Shown: in pieces, positions 34,243 to 44,040 of the stretch
How positions within the stretch are numbered: position 1 is the stretch's first letter
How the letters are laid out: each line of letters starts with the position of its first letter
Origin: Microbacterium sp. NC79
Lineage (GTDB): Bacteria; Actinomycetota; Actinomycetes; Actinomycetales; Microbacteriaceae
Reading direction: 5' to 3'
DNA length: 64,000 nucleotides
Assembly: GCF_019061125.1 (NCBI RefSeq)
Contig: NZ_JAHQYI010000001.1
Span: forward strand, 1,798,001-1,862,000
Translations under genes and position numbers: made by a program
Notes under the pieces: model-generated
What the model was told of the DNA's origin: nothing
The model's input: the letters and a program-made list of their open reading frames with translations, nothing else
The model's database searches: none

Positions 34243-34251
34243 TAGACAATC

Positions 34252-34632
34252 TTAGGCTCCAGCAACGGACGCCCCGACCGTCCAGATGACTTCCATGCGC
34301 CACACCATGATCGCGACGGCCATGGCAACAACGCCCATGATGACGGTCGACCACTTTGTGCGGTCAACAAACGCCCACACCACGCCACCAACCGGCAACA
34401 GGACGGCCGAGATCAGGTACGTCCAAAACTCGAGCAGGCTCCCTGCCGGAGAGTTGCCAACGAACGGGGCAATGATCGCGATCACGACCTGGACGATCAG
34501 CAACAGCTCAACGACGACGATCGCTCCAACGGTGAGGTCGCTGGGAACCTTGCCGATCAACCCCATCACGATGCAGATGACTGCCGCGAGCGCCGCGATA
34601 CCGATCAACGCGAAAGTAAACCCTGTGATCAC
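34252..34632 (-). CDS. Four-helix membrane protein downstream of truB
   Basis: 126 residues, four hydrophobic helices covering most of the protein with very short loops; the second loop holds GKVPSDLTVG. Start overlaps truB stop (ATGA), so it is the next gene of that operon. I recognise no family. Its pattern resembles MnhF/AtpI-like small membrane proteins only in size. Confidence 0.65.
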   Translation of the reverse strand: MITGFTFALIGIAALAAVICIVMGLIGKVPSDLTVGAIVVVELLLIVQVVIAIIAPFVGNSPAGSLLEFWTYLISAVLLPVGGVVWAFVDRTKWSTVIMGVVAMAVAIMVWRMEVIWTVGASVAGA

Positions 34633-35528
34633 GCCTGAACCTCCGGCATATTCATGATGCTTTTGATGGTGTCGGCACGTTTGTCGACGATACCGATGAG
34701 TTCGCCTTCTGGGTCAACAGCAGCGGCGGGATAGGTTGCCGAGCGGTCTCCCCCCGCAATCTTCTTCCCTTGGCGCAAGTCTCGCGCCTCGTCTGCGGTC
34801 GTTACCACGGTCGCCATCACGAGGCCCGCGGCTGTGGCAGGAGTGAGCGAGACGGAACCAATGGTGTCGGCATCGCTTGCCCCGCTCACGTCGAAAGGGC
34901 CGACGTGGGTGCGCCGCAATGCCGTGAGGTGGCCGCCGACTCCCAGCGCGTCGCCGAGGTCACGGGCGAGGGCGCGAATGTAGGTTCCGCTTGAGCAGTC
35001 CACGACGACGTCGAGGTCGATGAACGCGCCGTCGCGGCGCTCGGCGAGCACATCGAAGCGTGAAACGGTGACCTGACGCGACTTCAGTTCGACCTGCTCA
35101 CCTGCGCGGACGAGGTCGTAGGCGCGCTTGCCGTCCACCTTGATGGCAGAAACCGAACTCGGAACCTGCAAAATGGTTCCGCTCAGTGCAGCAATGCCAT
35201 CGGCAATTGCGTTGGCCGGCACACCTGACGCGTCAGCTGAGGTTGTGACCTCACCTTCCGCGTCATCGGTGGTGGTCGCTTGGCCGAGGCGAATCGTCGC
35301 CTCATACGTCTTGTCGAGCCCAACCAGGTACGTGAGCAGGCGCGTGCCGCCCTCGACGCCCAGAACGAGCAGGCCGGTGGCCATCGGGTCCAGTGTGCCT
35401 GCGTGACCGATCTTGCGGGTTCCGACCGCGCGGCGAGCGCGGCTGACGACATCGTGACTCGTCATTCCGCCCGGCTTATCGACCAGCACAATCTGCGCCG
35501 CAGGACGCGGCTTGTCATTCGTTAGCAT
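34629..35528 (-). CDS. truB: tRNA pseudouridine(55) synthase
   Basis: 299 residues. VDKPGGMTSHDVVSRARRAVG (about 16-36) and the catalytic motif KIGHAGTLDPMATGLLVLG with the nucleophilic aspartate (about residue 47), then KTYEATIRLG and CSSGTYIRALARDLG. It isomerises U55 in the T-loop of tRNAs. Its ATG shares one base with the upstream gene's TGA (TGATG), indicating coupling. C-terminal ~90 residues form the actinobacterial TruB extension. Confidence 0.95.
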   Translation of the reverse strand: MLTNDKPRPAAQIVLVDKPGGMTSHDVVSRARRAVGTRKIGHAGTLDPMATGLLVLGVEGGTRLLTYLVGLDKTYEATIRLGQATTTDDAEGEVTTSADASGVPANAIADGIAALSGTILQVPSSVSAIKVDGKRAYDLVRAGEQVELKSRQVTVSRFDVLAERRDGAFIDLDVVVDCSSGTYIRALARDLGDALGVGGHLTALRRTHVGPFDVSGASDADTIGSVSLTPATAAGLVMATVVTTADEARDLRQGKKIAGGDRSATYPAAAVDPEGELIGIVDKRADTIKSIMNMPEVQA

Positions 35529-36157
35529 CAGCAGAAGTCTCGATAAATCTGAACCGGCGCCGCAGCGTCAGTGTTGTCGACCATGACGGAAGCGGCACCC
35601 GCGGGCTTCGCGTTCTTCAGGTAGGTAAATTCCGCCTCTGTGTATGGCTGTTCGCTCGAGCGGCCCGCGCGGCGAGCAAGGGTGCCTTCTGCCGTCTCCA
35701 GCCAGATCGACCAGTTCGCCATGCCGCGAAGTTCCGGTGCCAGCACGCCGGTTCCGCTCACAATCAGCACCGCGTCTGACGGCGCCGTGACCCAGCGCGA
35801 CTCCAGTGGAGCATCGCGATCGGCATCCCACGTGCCGAGCTGAAATCCACTCGTCGCCGAGTCCAGCGAGCCGCTCCGGAACGGATCGATCAGCGCACGA
35901 CGCAACGCATCTTCATCAACGGTGACGCCGCGCTCAGTTTGCTCGGCGCGCGAGAGATGAAAGTCACGCAGACGGGCGTGAAAGGCAGCCGTGTCGGCCT
36001 CGTCAACGACCTCAGCAAAGAGCGATGCAAACGAATCCACGGCGGGCGCATCGATGCCGTCGATGAAGACAATGATGCGACCGGCCGGGTACAGCTGGCG
36101 CAGTTCACCGCGGAGCTCACGCATCAGCGTGGTCACGGGGTTAATGGGCAGACGCAT
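35528..36157 (-). CDS. Uridine-kinase-like protein with a degenerate P-loop
   Basis: 209 residues. Overall pattern resembles the nucleoside kinase-like proteins of actinobacteria: strand-loop IIVFIDGIDAPAVDSFASLFAEVVDEA (about residues 28-54), a central region ALRRALIDPFRSG, and a C-terminal RSSEQPYTEAEFTY. In active kinases the loop reads like GRSGAGKT; here the glycines, lysine and Ser/Thr are replaced by DAPAVDS, so ATP binding by a normal Walker A motif is unlikely. One-base overlap with truB (TGATG). It may be a regulatory or structural relic kept by coupling. Confidence 0.55.
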   Translation of the reverse strand: MRLPINPVTTLMRELRGELRQLYPAGRIIVFIDGIDAPAVDSFASLFAEVVDEADTAAFHARLRDFHLSRAEQTERGVTVDEDALRRALIDPFRSGSLDSATSGFQLGTWDADRDAPLESRWVTAPSDAVLIVSGTGVLAPELRGMANWSIWLETAEGTLARRAGRSSEQPYTEAEFTYLKNAKPAGAASVMVDNTDAAAPVQIYRDFC

Positions 36158-36204
36158 GTTCCTAGCCTACGGCCCTCTGCGGGTCTCGCGCCTACAGTGG
36201 AAGG

Positions 36205-37116
36205 GTGCATCCTCTCGCTTCTCCGCTCATCGACTGGTACCGCGAGAATGCGCGCGACTTGCCGTGGCGTCACCCGGAATTTGGCGCTTGGGGCATTCTC
36301 GTCAGCGAGTTCATGCTGCAACAGACACCGGTGACCCGCGTGATTCCTCGACTCGAGGAATGGCTCACCCGGTGGCCGACGCCGGCAGATCTTGCTGCCT
36401 CTCCCCCGTCTGACGCAGTACGCGCATGGGCGAATCTCGGGTATCCGCGGCGCGCGATGTGGCTGCATCAAGCGGCGGTGGAGATCACCGACCGCCACGA
36501 CGGCGTCGTACCGTGCGACGTAGACGCGCTGCTCGCACTCTCGGGCGTCGGCGACTACACCGCGCGCGCCGTCGCCGCCTTCGCGTATGGCGAGCGGGTT
36601 CCGGTCGTCGACACGAACACCCGCCGCGTGCTCGCGCGCGCCGTTGAAGGCAAGAGTCAGCCCGGCCCCGCCGCTAAGCGTGATCTCGCCGCGATGTCGG
36701 AGATCTTGCCGGCGGAACCGGTGGCTGCGCAACTGGTGAACGCTGCGGCGATGGAATTGGGCGCCGTGGTGTGCACCGCCCGCGCCGCACGTTGCGAACA
36801 GTGCCCACTGACGGCGCAGTGTGCCTGGCGCGCTGCTGGCTACCCCGATACCGGTGACACGCGCCCGAAGCAGGCCAAGTACGAGGGTTCTGACCGCCAA
36901 GCCCGCGGTGCTGTGCTCGCCGTGCTCCGCCGCACCCATGGTTCCGGCGTTCTCGTCGACGCCATCATTGCTGACTGGCCCGACCCCACCCAACGCGACC
37001 GCGCCATTTTGTCGCTGCTCGCCGACGGACTCATCGAAACCGACGGCGATATGGCCCACCTCGCCGGCGACGCGCCTCAAGCACGCGACACTGCGCCAGC
37101 GAGTGTGCGAGCGTAA
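36205..37116 (+). CDS. mutY: A/G-specific adenine glycosylase
   Basis: 303 residues. Helix-hairpin-helix glycosylase core with SEFMLQQTPVTRV (catalytic glutamate after LP..., about residue 35), LSGVGDYTARAVAAFA and the aspartate in VPVVDTNTRRVLAR. The [4Fe-4S] cluster ligands CX6CX2CX5C are complete near residues 190-206. It removes adenine opposite 8-oxoguanine. The C-terminal NUDIX-like domain of E. coli MutY is missing, with only a short helical tail, as usual in actinobacteria. GTG at 36205 follows TACAGT at leaderless spacing. It interrupts the minus-strand rbfA-truB backbone. Confidence 0.92.
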   Translation: MHPLASPLIDWYRENARDLPWRHPEFGAWGILVSEFMLQQTPVTRVIPRLEEWLTRWPTPADLAASPPSDAVRAWANLGYPRRAMWLHQAAVEITDRHDGVVPCDVDALLALSGVGDYTARAVAAFAYGERVPVVDTNTRRVLARAVEGKSQPGPAAKRDLAAMSEILPAEPVAAQLVNAAAMELGAVVCTARAARCEQCPLTAQCAWRAAGYPDTGDTRPKQAKYEGSDRQARGAVLAVLRRTHGSGVLVDAIIADWPDPTQRDRAILSLLADGLIETDGDMAHLAGDAPQARDTAPASVRA

Positions 37117-37203
37117 CGACGAAGACGACATCTCTCCGGCACGCCACCACACTCGACAACCACGGTGGTCTTGCGGTTGACCGCGAGGCGCAAGAATAGG
37201 GCG

Positions 37204-38541
37204 GTGACCTCACCCTCCGCTCAACGATCCGCGGCGCGCACATGGCTTGCCATGGTTCCGATGCTCCTCGGCGTTCTCATCGGGGCGCTCGCCATCAGCG
37301 CGACAACGACGGCGCTGCCTGCCATGCGTCAAGACCTCCACATGACAGACGCGGCCGCGATCTGGATTGTCGACATCTATCCCCTCGCACTCGCCGTCAC
37401 CCTCGTGATCGCGGCCCGTGCTGGTGACCAATTTGGTCGACGCACGGTGATGGTTGTGGGTCTCGCTGGATTCGCACTGTTCAACCTGATCGGCGGAATG
37501 ACTGACTCCGCGATCGTGCTGATTGCGATGCGAGCGCTGCTTGGCGCCAGCGAGGCAGCGGTCATCGCGAGCGTCGTCTCCACGATCGGAGCGGTTTTTC
37601 ATCCGGGCGAGCGAGTGTTGGCCTACGGACTGTGGACGGCAACCTTCGGTGCCGGAAGCGCTTTCGGTCCTGTTGCTGGCGGAATCCTCGCGGCGGGCCC
37701 CGGTTGGCGGTGGACGCTTTACGGTGGTATCCCCCTCGCCATCGTGGCTCTCATTCTCGCGCTCCTTTTGGTTCCCAACACCCGAACCACGCGGCCGCCG
37801 CACTGGGATCCGCTGAGCATCGTGACGTCGATCATCGCGCTCGGCGGCATCGTGTATGCCCTGCAGCATGTGGCAACCCAGCCGCTGCCTGCGATCGCGA
37901 TGGGCGTCGTCGGCGGTGTCTCTGGCGTTGTGTTCGTACGCCGCCAGCTCCGGCTCCATGACCCGTTCATCGACGTGGGGTTGTTTCGGATTCGTAGCTT
38001 TTCAGTCGCTTACCTTCGCATCATCGCGAGCACCGGAGCGTCGGCTGCGACCGTCTATCTGGTCAGCCTGCACCTCCAAGATGCACGTGGTGAAACCGCG
38101 CTGATGGCCGGCTTCGCGCTTCTGCCGCAGGCCATCATGATCGCACTCGGCGGCGTGCTTGCGCCGACTCTCCTGCGCTGGATGAGTAGCAATGCGCTGA
38201 CGATCGTCGCCCTCGCCATCCAAGCCATCGGCTTGGTGTGGCTCGCCACTGACCCCGCAAGCCTCATGGTTCCGCTCCTGCTCGCTGGCTTCGGCTACGG
38301 CGTTATCGGCACGCTCACCGCCGCTGCGCTGTTCGACGCGACCGAGCCTGAGCAGGCCGGCCAGGTGGGCGCCATCCAAGAAGTCGGCTTTGCGCTGGGT
38401 AGCGGGCTGGGCGTCGCTGTGCTCGGAACCATTGCGGTTGTGAGCGGAACCATGAGATTTGCCTTCGCGCTCGGGGTCGGAGCCGCACTGGTCGGCATCG
38501 CTGCCGTGCTTGACCCACGCTTCACTCGAAGCTCAGGCTGA
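37204..38541 (+). CDS. MFS exporter, DHA2/14-helix type
   Basis: About 445 residues and thirteen to fourteen helices. Motif A reads RAGDQFGRRTVMV, and motif C-like AFGPVAGGILAAGPGWRWTL follows helix 5; later helices end with DATEPEQAGQVGAIQEVGFALG. This is the EmrB/SmvA-type quaternary-ammonium or drug antiporter pattern. I start at the GTG at 37204, which sits six bases from AAGAAT; a GTG at 37165 would add 13 basic residues lacking homology. No regulator is adjacent. Confidence 0.8.
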   Translation: MTSPSAQRSAARTWLAMVPMLLGVLIGALAISATTTALPAMRQDLHMTDAAAIWIVDIYPLALAVTLVIAARAGDQFGRRTVMVVGLAGFALFNLIGGMTDSAIVLIAMRALLGASEAAVIASVVSTIGAVFHPGERVLAYGLWTATFGAGSAFGPVAGGILAAGPGWRWTLYGGIPLAIVALILALLLVPNTRTTRPPHWDPLSIVTSIIALGGIVYALQHVATQPLPAIAMGVVGGVSGVVFVRRQLRLHDPFIDVGLFRIRSFSVAYLRIIASTGASAATVYLVSLHLQDARGETALMAGFALLPQAIMIALGGVLAPTLLRWMSSNALTIVALAIQAIGLVWLATDPASLMVPLLLAGFGYGVIGTLTAAALFDATEPEQAGQVGAIQEVGFALGSGLGVAVLGTIAVVSGTMRFAFALGVGAALVGIAAVLDPRFTRSSG

Positions 38542-38691
38542 CGGGCTGGCGGTACGGGTGATGTTGCCGCGTCCAGTTCGGTGCTCAGCAGTGATGACAC
38601 TCCTGCACAAAACACCGCCCGACCTGATCAATTCTCCGTGGTTAGTAAAAGGATTAAAGGAGCGTTACCAGCGATATTGCGAAGGATCGTC

Positions 38692-39101
38692 ATGAAGAAC
38701 GAACCCACAAAGACACCCGAGTTCGACATCGCTGAGAGTGGCGCTGTCGACGTAACACCGGAGCGTCGTGGCTCTCGAAGTACCGACCGAGCGTGAGCTC
38801 TCGCAGTGGTCCTTTCAGCGCTATGTTGCCCACCTGCCCACCGGCGGCGAAAATCGTGTTGTTCGACCGCTCTTGGTATAACCGTGCCGGTGTCGAACGC
38901 GTGATGGGATACTGCTCACCGCAGCAGTACCTGGAGTTCACTCGCTCTGCGATTGAGTTTGAAGAGATGCTCGTGAACTCCGGTATTCACCTCATCAAGT
39001 TCTGGTTCTCCGTGGGTAAGGCAGAACAGCGCGCTCGCTTCGCCTCGGTTTACGACGACGGAGAGACGCCGACGGGTTCATTCCCGATCATCGGTCACTG
39101 A
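38692..39101 (+). pseudogene. ppk2: Decayed polyphosphate kinase 2
   Basis: Residual PPK2 sequence in two frames. [29 protein letters not shown] is encoded from 38766 to about 38850; after one extra A in the GAAAATC run the frame shifts and continues as [20 protein letters not shown] and GIHLIKFWFSVGKAEQRARF to 39101. The Walker A segment that should precede the first fragment is gone, replaced by an unrelated N-terminus beginning MKNEPTKTPEF, and the C-terminal third is missing. Active PPK2 uses polyphosphate to phosphorylate nucleotides. Three independent lesions make function very unlikely. Confidence 0.85.
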
Positions 39102-39106
39102 GATCA

Positions 39107-39145
39107 CACAAGGGCCGCCTCGATAACATCGGGGCGGCCCTTGTG
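39107..39145. terminator. Hairpin terminator shared by ppk2 remnant and rbfA
   Basis: Perfect 13-bp stem (39107-39119 with 39133-39145), just after the remnant's stop and 44 bases beyond the rbfA stop on the other strand. Confidence 0.8.
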
Positions 39146-39188
39146 ATGCAACCCGAGCGATTGCTATCGCTGCGCGGTCACGGCGTTC

Positions 39189-39623
39189 TTAGTCTTCGTC
39201 AGCGTCTTCGCGCGGCTTGAGATACGGGTCTTCGTCACCGGCGTACTGAGCCTTCGCGGCAAGACCCGCCACTTCGGCGTCGCGTTCGCGAGCCTCCCGA
39301 AGCAGGGCCGAAATGTGATCGGCCGTCTCCGGAAGCGCGTCGGAGATGAACTCCAGCGTCGGAACCAGGCGCACACCGAGGTGCTTGCCCACCTCCTTGC
39401 GGAGCATGCCCGTTGCCGCCGTGAGAGCCTCCGCACTTGACGCACGTTCTTCATCGGTGCCAAGCACCGTGTAGAAGACCGACGCGTGCTGAAGGTCGCC
39501 CGAGACGCGCACTTCTGTAATGGTCACGAAGCCGAGGCGTGGGTCGCGCAAACCCTTGTCGAGGCGTTCCGCAAGAATGACGCGGATGCGGTCGGCCAAT
39601 CGTCCTTGACGTTCACCAGCCAT
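39189..39623 (-). CDS. rbfA: 30S ribosome-binding factor A
   Basis: 144 residues. RLADRIRVILAERLDKGLRDPRLGFVTITEVRVSGDLQHASVFY (about 8-51) is the KH-type RbfA core, then MLRKEVGKHLGVRLVPTLEFISD. It helps mature the 16S rRNA 5' end and the small subunit. ATG at 39623 follows GAGGAGG; the upstream extension is rejected. Its C-terminus is acidic. Downstream of infB, with a hairpin between them that could reduce its expression. Confidence 0.95.
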   Translation of the reverse strand: MAGERQGRLADRIRVILAERLDKGLRDPRLGFVTITEVRVSGDLQHASVFYTVLGTDEERASSAEALTAATGMLRKEVGKHLGVRLVPTLEFISDALPETADHISALLREARERDAEVAGLAAKAQYAGDEDPYLKPREDADED

Positions 39624-39686
39624 GGTGTCCTCCTCTTGTGCCGCATGTGGCAACAGATCTGTTCGGAGCGTACTGCATGAGATGAC

Positions 39687-39720
39687 GAGGCCGCGTGAGC
39701 CTTTCGACTCACGCGGCCTC
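39687..39720 (-). terminator. Hairpin between infB and rbfA
   Basis: Perfect 13-bp stem (39687-39699 with 39708-39720), 11 bases after the infB stop and about 65 bases before the rbfA start. It lacks a T-run, so partial termination or mRNA processing is more likely than full termination. Confidence 0.65.
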
Positions 39721-39730
39721 GCATTAGACA

Positions 39731-42526
39731 TTAAGCGCGGGGCTTCTCGACCATTTCGGTGGTCTCGATCTCGTCGCCAATCTGAATGTCGTTGTGCTTG
39801 CCAAGACCGATACCACATTCGAAGTCCGTACGAACCTCGGTGACATCGTCCTTAAAGCGACGCAGCGATTCGATCGCCAGGCCGTCTGCAACAACAACGC
39901 CATCGCGGATGACGCGTGCCTTTGCGTTTCGGGTAATGGTTCCCGAGCGCACGATAACACCGGCGATGTTTCCGAACTTGGAAGAACGGAAGACCTCGCG
40001 GACCTCTGCGACACCCGACTGAACCTCTTCGAACTCCGGCTTGAGCATGCCCTTAAGCGCGCTCTCGATGTCATCGATTGCCGAGTAGATAACCGAGTAG
40101 AAGCGGATGTCGACGCCTTCGCGCTGTGCGCGCTCGCGAGCTTTGACGTCCGGACGGACGTTGAAGCCAACGATGATGGCGTTGTCGATCGTCGCCAGGT
40201 CAACGTCGCTCGCCGTGATCGCACCCACACCACGGTGCAGAATGCGCAACTGAACGGAGTTGTCGACCTCGATCTTCAGGAGCGACTCTTCAAGGGCCTC
40301 AACAGCACCAGAAACGTCACCCTTAATGATGAGGTTGAGCGACTCGACCTTGCCCTCTTCGAGAGCACGGGTGAAGTCTTCAAGCGAAATACGCTTACGA
40401 GCCTTCGCGAGCTGAGCGTTACGGGCAGCAGCTTCACGCTTCTCAGCGATCTGACGTGCCGTACGGTCTTCCTCGGTCACGATGAACGTGTCACCGGCGC
40501 GCGGCACAGAGTTCAGACCCTGCACCTGGACGGGACGCGACGGGTATGCCTCGTCGACAGCCTCGCCGTTCTCGTCGATCATGGCGCGAACGCGGCCATA
40601 AGCGGTACCAGCAACAATGGCGTCGCCGACGCGCAGGGTTCCGGACTGGATGAGCACGGTTGCCACCGAACCACGGCCCTTGTCGAGCTTGGCTTCAATA
40701 GCGACACCACGGGCGTCCTTGTTCGGGTTTGCGCGGAGGTCAAGACCAGCGTCAGCCGTCAGCAGGACAGCGTCAACCAGTTCCTGGATACCGATGTTGT
40801 TGCGCGCCGAGACGTCAACGAAGATGACATCTCCACCGTATTCTTCGGCAACCAGACCATACTCGGTCAGCTGCTGACGAACCTTGGCGGGGTTTGCCTC
40901 TTCCTTATCGATCTTGTTGACTGCGACCACGATCGGCACATTAGCTGCCTGAGCGTGGTTCAAAGCCTCAACCGTCTGCGGCATGATACCGTCGTCGGCC
41001 GCGACAACGAGGATCGCGATGTCAGTGACCTGAGCACCACGAGCACGCATAGCGGTAAACGCCTCGTGACCCGGGGTGTCAATGAACGTCACTGCACGTT
41101 CGATGCCTTCGTGCTCGGTCCAGATCTGGTACGCACCAATGTGCTGCGTGATGCCGCCGGCTTCGCCCGAGACCACATTGGTCTGGCGAATGGCGTCGAG
41201 CAGGCGGGTCTTACCGTGGTCAACGTGACCCATGACGGTGACAACCGGCGGACGAATCTCGAGATCTTCGTCGTCTTCTTCAGCCAGCTCGCTGTCAAGG
41301 TCAAGACCGAAGCCCTCAAGGAGCTCCTTGTCTTCGTCCTCAGGCGAAACCATGTCGATCTTGTAGCCGAGCTCAGCACCCAGTACTTCGAACGTTGCCT
41401 CGTCGAGCGACTCCGTTGCGGTCGCCATCTCACCGAGGTTGAAGAGAATCGTGACGAGGGTACCCGGCTGAACCGTGTAACCCGTCAGGGCCTCAATCTT
41501 GTCTGCGAAGTCAGAAATCGACGAGCCGCGACGCAGGCGGATCGTCTCGCCGTTACCGCGCGAAACGTTGACACCACCGACGAGCGGCGCATCCCGCATT
41601 TCAAACTCTTGGCGCTTTGCGCGACGCGACTTACGCTGCTTCGACTTGCCGCCACCCTTACCAAAGGCGCCAGCTGTGCCACCGCGACCACGGCCGCCGG
41701 GGCCAGGGCGACCGGCGAAGCCGCCGCCACCACCGGGACCACCGGTTCCGCCTGGACGCTGGAAACCGCCACCGCCACTACCGGGACGACCGGCACCACC
41801 AGCGCCACCAGGACGCTGCTGGAACGGTGCACCGGGACGACCGCCGCCACCACCGGGACGACCTGCGCCAGCGGGGCGCGGGGCACCCGGACGCGGGGAG
41901 CCGGGGCGCGGAGCCTGCGGACGCGGGATGTTACCCGGCGTCGGGCGCTGGCCCATGCCCTGTGCGGAAGCAAAGGGGTTGTTGCCTGGACGGGGACCAG
42001 CGGGACGCTGACCCATACCCTGCGAAGAAGCAAACGGGTTATTGCCTGGGCGTGGAGCACCACCGGGACGAGGTGCCGGTGCCGGAGCCTTCGGTGCCGG
42101 GGCACCGGGCTTCGGTGCGGGCTTCGCAGCCGTAGCGCCACCTTCGGTCGCCGGCTTTGCAGCAGGCTTAGCCGCGGGGGCTTCAGCAACAGGCGCTTCA
42201 GGCGCAGGTGCCGACTTCGGCGCGGGCTTGGGGCCAGGCTTCGGGCCAGGCTTAGCTGCGCCTGCGGCGGGCTTCGCTGCGGCGGGCTTCGCAGCCGCCG
42301 GCTTAGCCGGAGTCTTAGCGGCAGCATCAGCTGCCGGAGCGGGAGCGGCGGACGCCGCGGCGCCCTCCGCCTCGAGCGCAGCGCGAAGCTTACGCGCGAC
42401 GGGGGGTTCGATCGTTGAAGAAATACTCTTCACGAACTCGCCAAGTTCTTTCAACTTGGCCAATGCATGCTTACTGTCTACTCCGAATTCGGAGGCAATT
42501 TCATGCACGCGTGGTTTGGCAGCCAC
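39731..42526 (-). CDS. infB: Translation initiation factor IF-2
   Basis: 931 residues. Short N-terminal helical domain (1-55), then about 250 residues of low-complexity Ala/Pro/Lys followed by Gly/Arg/Pro repeats (for example two copies of [17 protein letters not shown] units), as in other actinobacterial IF-2. The GTPase domain follows with [14 protein letters not shown] (about residue 437), [15 protein letters not shown] and [10 protein letters not shown], then domains II-IV. It brings initiator tRNA to the 30S subunit. Part of the nusA-ylxR-infB-rbfA cluster. The plus strand opposite is also an 874-codon open frame, a composition artefact. Confidence 0.98.
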   Translation of the reverse strand: MAAKPRVHEIASEFGVDSKHALAKLKELGEFVKSISSTIEPPVARKLRAALEAEGAAASAAPAPAADAAAKTPAKPAAAKPAAAKPAAGAAKPGPKPGPKPAPKSAPAPEAPVAEAPAAKPAAKPATEGGATAAKPAPKPGAPAPKAPAPAPRPGGAPRPGNNPFASSQGMGQRPAGPRPGNNPFASAQGMGQRPTPGNIPRPQAPRPGSPRPGAPRPAGAGRPGGGGGRPGAPFQQRPGGAGGAGRPGSGGGGFQRPGGTGGPGGGGGFAGRPGPGGRGRGGTAGAFGKGGGKSKQRKSRRAKRQEFEMRDAPLVGGVNVSRGNGETIRLRRGSSISDFADKIEALTGYTVQPGTLVTILFNLGEMATATESLDEATFEVLGAELGYKIDMVSPEDEDKELLEGFGLDLDSELAEEDDEDLEIRPPVVTVMGHVDHGKTRLLDAIRQTNVVSGEAGGITQHIGAYQIWTEHEGIERAVTFIDTPGHEAFTAMRARGAQVTDIAILVVAADDGIMPQTVEALNHAQAANVPIVVAVNKIDKEEANPAKVRQQLTEYGLVAEEYGGDVIFVDVSARNNIGIQELVDAVLLTADAGLDLRANPNKDARGVAIEAKLDKGRGSVATVLIQSGTLRVGDAIVAGTAYGRVRAMIDENGEAVDEAYPSRPVQVQGLNSVPRAGDTFIVTEEDRTARQIAEKREAAARNAQLAKARKRISLEDFTRALEEGKVESLNLIIKGDVSGAVEALEESLLKIEVDNSVQLRILHRGVGAITASDVDLATIDNAIIVGFNVRPDVKARERAQREGVDIRFYSVIYSAIDDIESALKGMLKPEFEEVQSGVAEVREVFRSSKFGNIAGVIVRSGTITRNAKARVIRDGVVVADGLAIESLRRFKDDVTEVRTDFECGIGLGKHNDIQIGDEIETTEMVEKPRA

Positions 42527-42580
42527 TGATTCTCCTGTCTGGGTCTACCCAGGCAGGGCAGACCTATTGGCGGACGGGTC

Positions 42581-42853
42581 TCATTTCGAGCCGTTCACTT
42601 TGTTTCCATAGCCGTTCAGCCGTTTCTCGATGGTCTGTGTGTCGGGCGAACCCGATACTCGCAGTGCCCGCACGAACGCTTTGCGTTGGATGGCCTTGGC
42701 GAGGCATTCGGCCTCGTCATGCACCCACGATCCTCTCCCGCCCAGCGCCTTCCGCTCGTCGATGACGAGGCGGTTTTCGTGGATGGTGACCCTCAGAAGC
42801 GAGGAGCGAGAATCGTGTGATCGGCATCCGACACACGTTCGTACGGGTTCCAT
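42581..42853 (-). CDS. ylxR: YlxR family RNA-binding protein
   Basis: 90 residues, DUF448. RTCVGCRSHDSRSSLLRV (about 5-22) and GRGSWVHDEAECLAKA are the family motifs, with the paired cysteines near the N-terminus. The family is found between nusA and infB in most Gram-positives; it has been linked to RNase P and to transcription regulation, so the role is not settled. Exactly that position here. Confidence 0.93.
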   Translation of the reverse strand: MEPVRTCVGCRSHDSRSSLLRVTIHENRLVIDERKALGGRGSWVHDEAECLAKAIQRKAFVRALRVSGSPDTQTIEKRLNGYGNKVNGSK

Positions 42854-42923
42854 CTTACACCTCCCCCGCGTTTACTCGCGCGCCGCCAGCGGTGCGGCGG
42901 GGCGCGAGGCGCGGATGCGTGGG

Positions 42924-43913
42924 CTAGTTCTCGTCGAGAATCGAGTCCGGCTGGATGTCGATCTTGGCGCCGGTGAGCTTAGCGGCCAGACGTGCATTCT
43001 GACCTTCCTTGCCGATGGCGAGAGAAAGCTGGTAGTCCGGAACGAGGGCGCGAACGGCCTTCGTCTGTGCGTCCAGAATGAAGGCGCTCGTAACCTTGGC
43101 GGGCGAAAGCGCTTGCGCGACGAAGGCAGCAAGCTCGGGGTTGTAATCGATGATGTCGATCTTCTCGCCGGAGAGTTCTTCTGTGACGGCACGCACGCGG
43201 CGACCCATCTCACCGATGCATGCACCCTTCGCGTTGATCGACGAGTCCTTGGCGACGACGGCAATCTTGGTACGGTGGCCGGCTTCACGAGCGAGCGACA
43301 CGATCTCAACGAGACCCTGCGCGATTTCCGGAACCTCGAGTGCAAAGAGCTTGCGGACGAGACCCGGGTGGGTGCGTGACACGGTGATCTGCGGACCCTT
43401 GTTGCCCTTAGAAACGCTCGTCACGTACACACGCAGGCGCGAACCGTGAGTGTATTCCTCCGTGGAGACCTGCTCTTCTGGGGGCAAGATCGCCTCGACC
43501 GTGCCGAGGTCGACGTGGATCATCTTGGGGTTCGGGCCCTGCTGAATGACACCGGCAACGATGTCACCTTCCTTGGCACGGAACTCACCGAGAACCGCGT
43601 CGTCAGCAATGTCGCGCAGACGCTGGCTGATGACCTGCTTGGCTGCGAAGGCGGCGATGCGACCGAAGTCAGCTGGCATCGTCTCTTCTTCACCAATGAC
43701 CGCGCCCTCTTCGTCGGTGACAGGAATGTACACCGCGACGTGGCCGGTCTTGTGGTCAAGCGATGCGCGAGCGCCGTCGGGAAGTTCGTCGTCTGGCGAC
43801 GTGTGCTTGGCGTAGGCGGTCAACACGGCCTGCTCAATAATGTGCGCAAGCTCAGCGAAGGGAATTTCCTTCTCACGCTCGATCGTGCGTAACAGCGAGA
43901 GATCAATGTCCAT
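42924..43913 (-). CDS. nusA: Transcription termination/antitermination factor NusA
   Basis: 329 residues. MDIDLSLLRTIEREKEIPF begins the RNA-polymerase-binding domain; an S1 domain follows (about 110-180) and then KH1/KH2 with PEIAQGLVEIVSLAREAGHRTKIAV and GACIGEMGRRVRAVTEELSGEKIDI. It lacks the C-terminal acidic repeats of E. coli, as usual in actinobacteria. ATG at 43913 has GGAGG with good spacing; upstream residues are not homologous. No rimP gene precedes it, as would be expected; a LOG-family gene does. Confidence 0.96.
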   Translation of the reverse strand: MDIDLSLLRTIEREKEIPFAELAHIIEQAVLTAYAKHTSPDDELPDGARASLDHKTGHVAVYIPVTDEEGAVIGEEETMPADFGRIAAFAAKQVISQRLRDIADDAVLGEFRAKEGDIVAGVIQQGPNPKMIHVDLGTVEAILPPEEQVSTEEYTHGSRLRVYVTSVSKGNKGPQITVSRTHPGLVRKLFALEVPEIAQGLVEIVSLAREAGHRTKIAVVAKDSSINAKGACIGEMGRRVRAVTEELSGEKIDIIDYNPELAAFVAQALSPAKVTSAFILDAQTKAVRALVPDYQLSLAIGKEGQNARLAAKLTGAKIDIQPDSILDEN

Positions 43914-44040
43914 AACGGCCTCCGTATTTAGCTCTGGCCCTGGTGGGGGCATCGAACTATTCTAACGGATGCCTCCGCACTCGAAATCTCCACACCCTTC
44001 CCATGGCATCTCTCTGGCTCCACACGACCTCCTGGAAGGG

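Noticed and set aside
39794..42418. 874-codon open frame opposite infB on the plus strand
   Set aside because: It is the antisense of the Gly/Arg/Pro- and Ala-rich infB coding sequence. High GC removes stops there. Its translation has no family likeness and no start signal.
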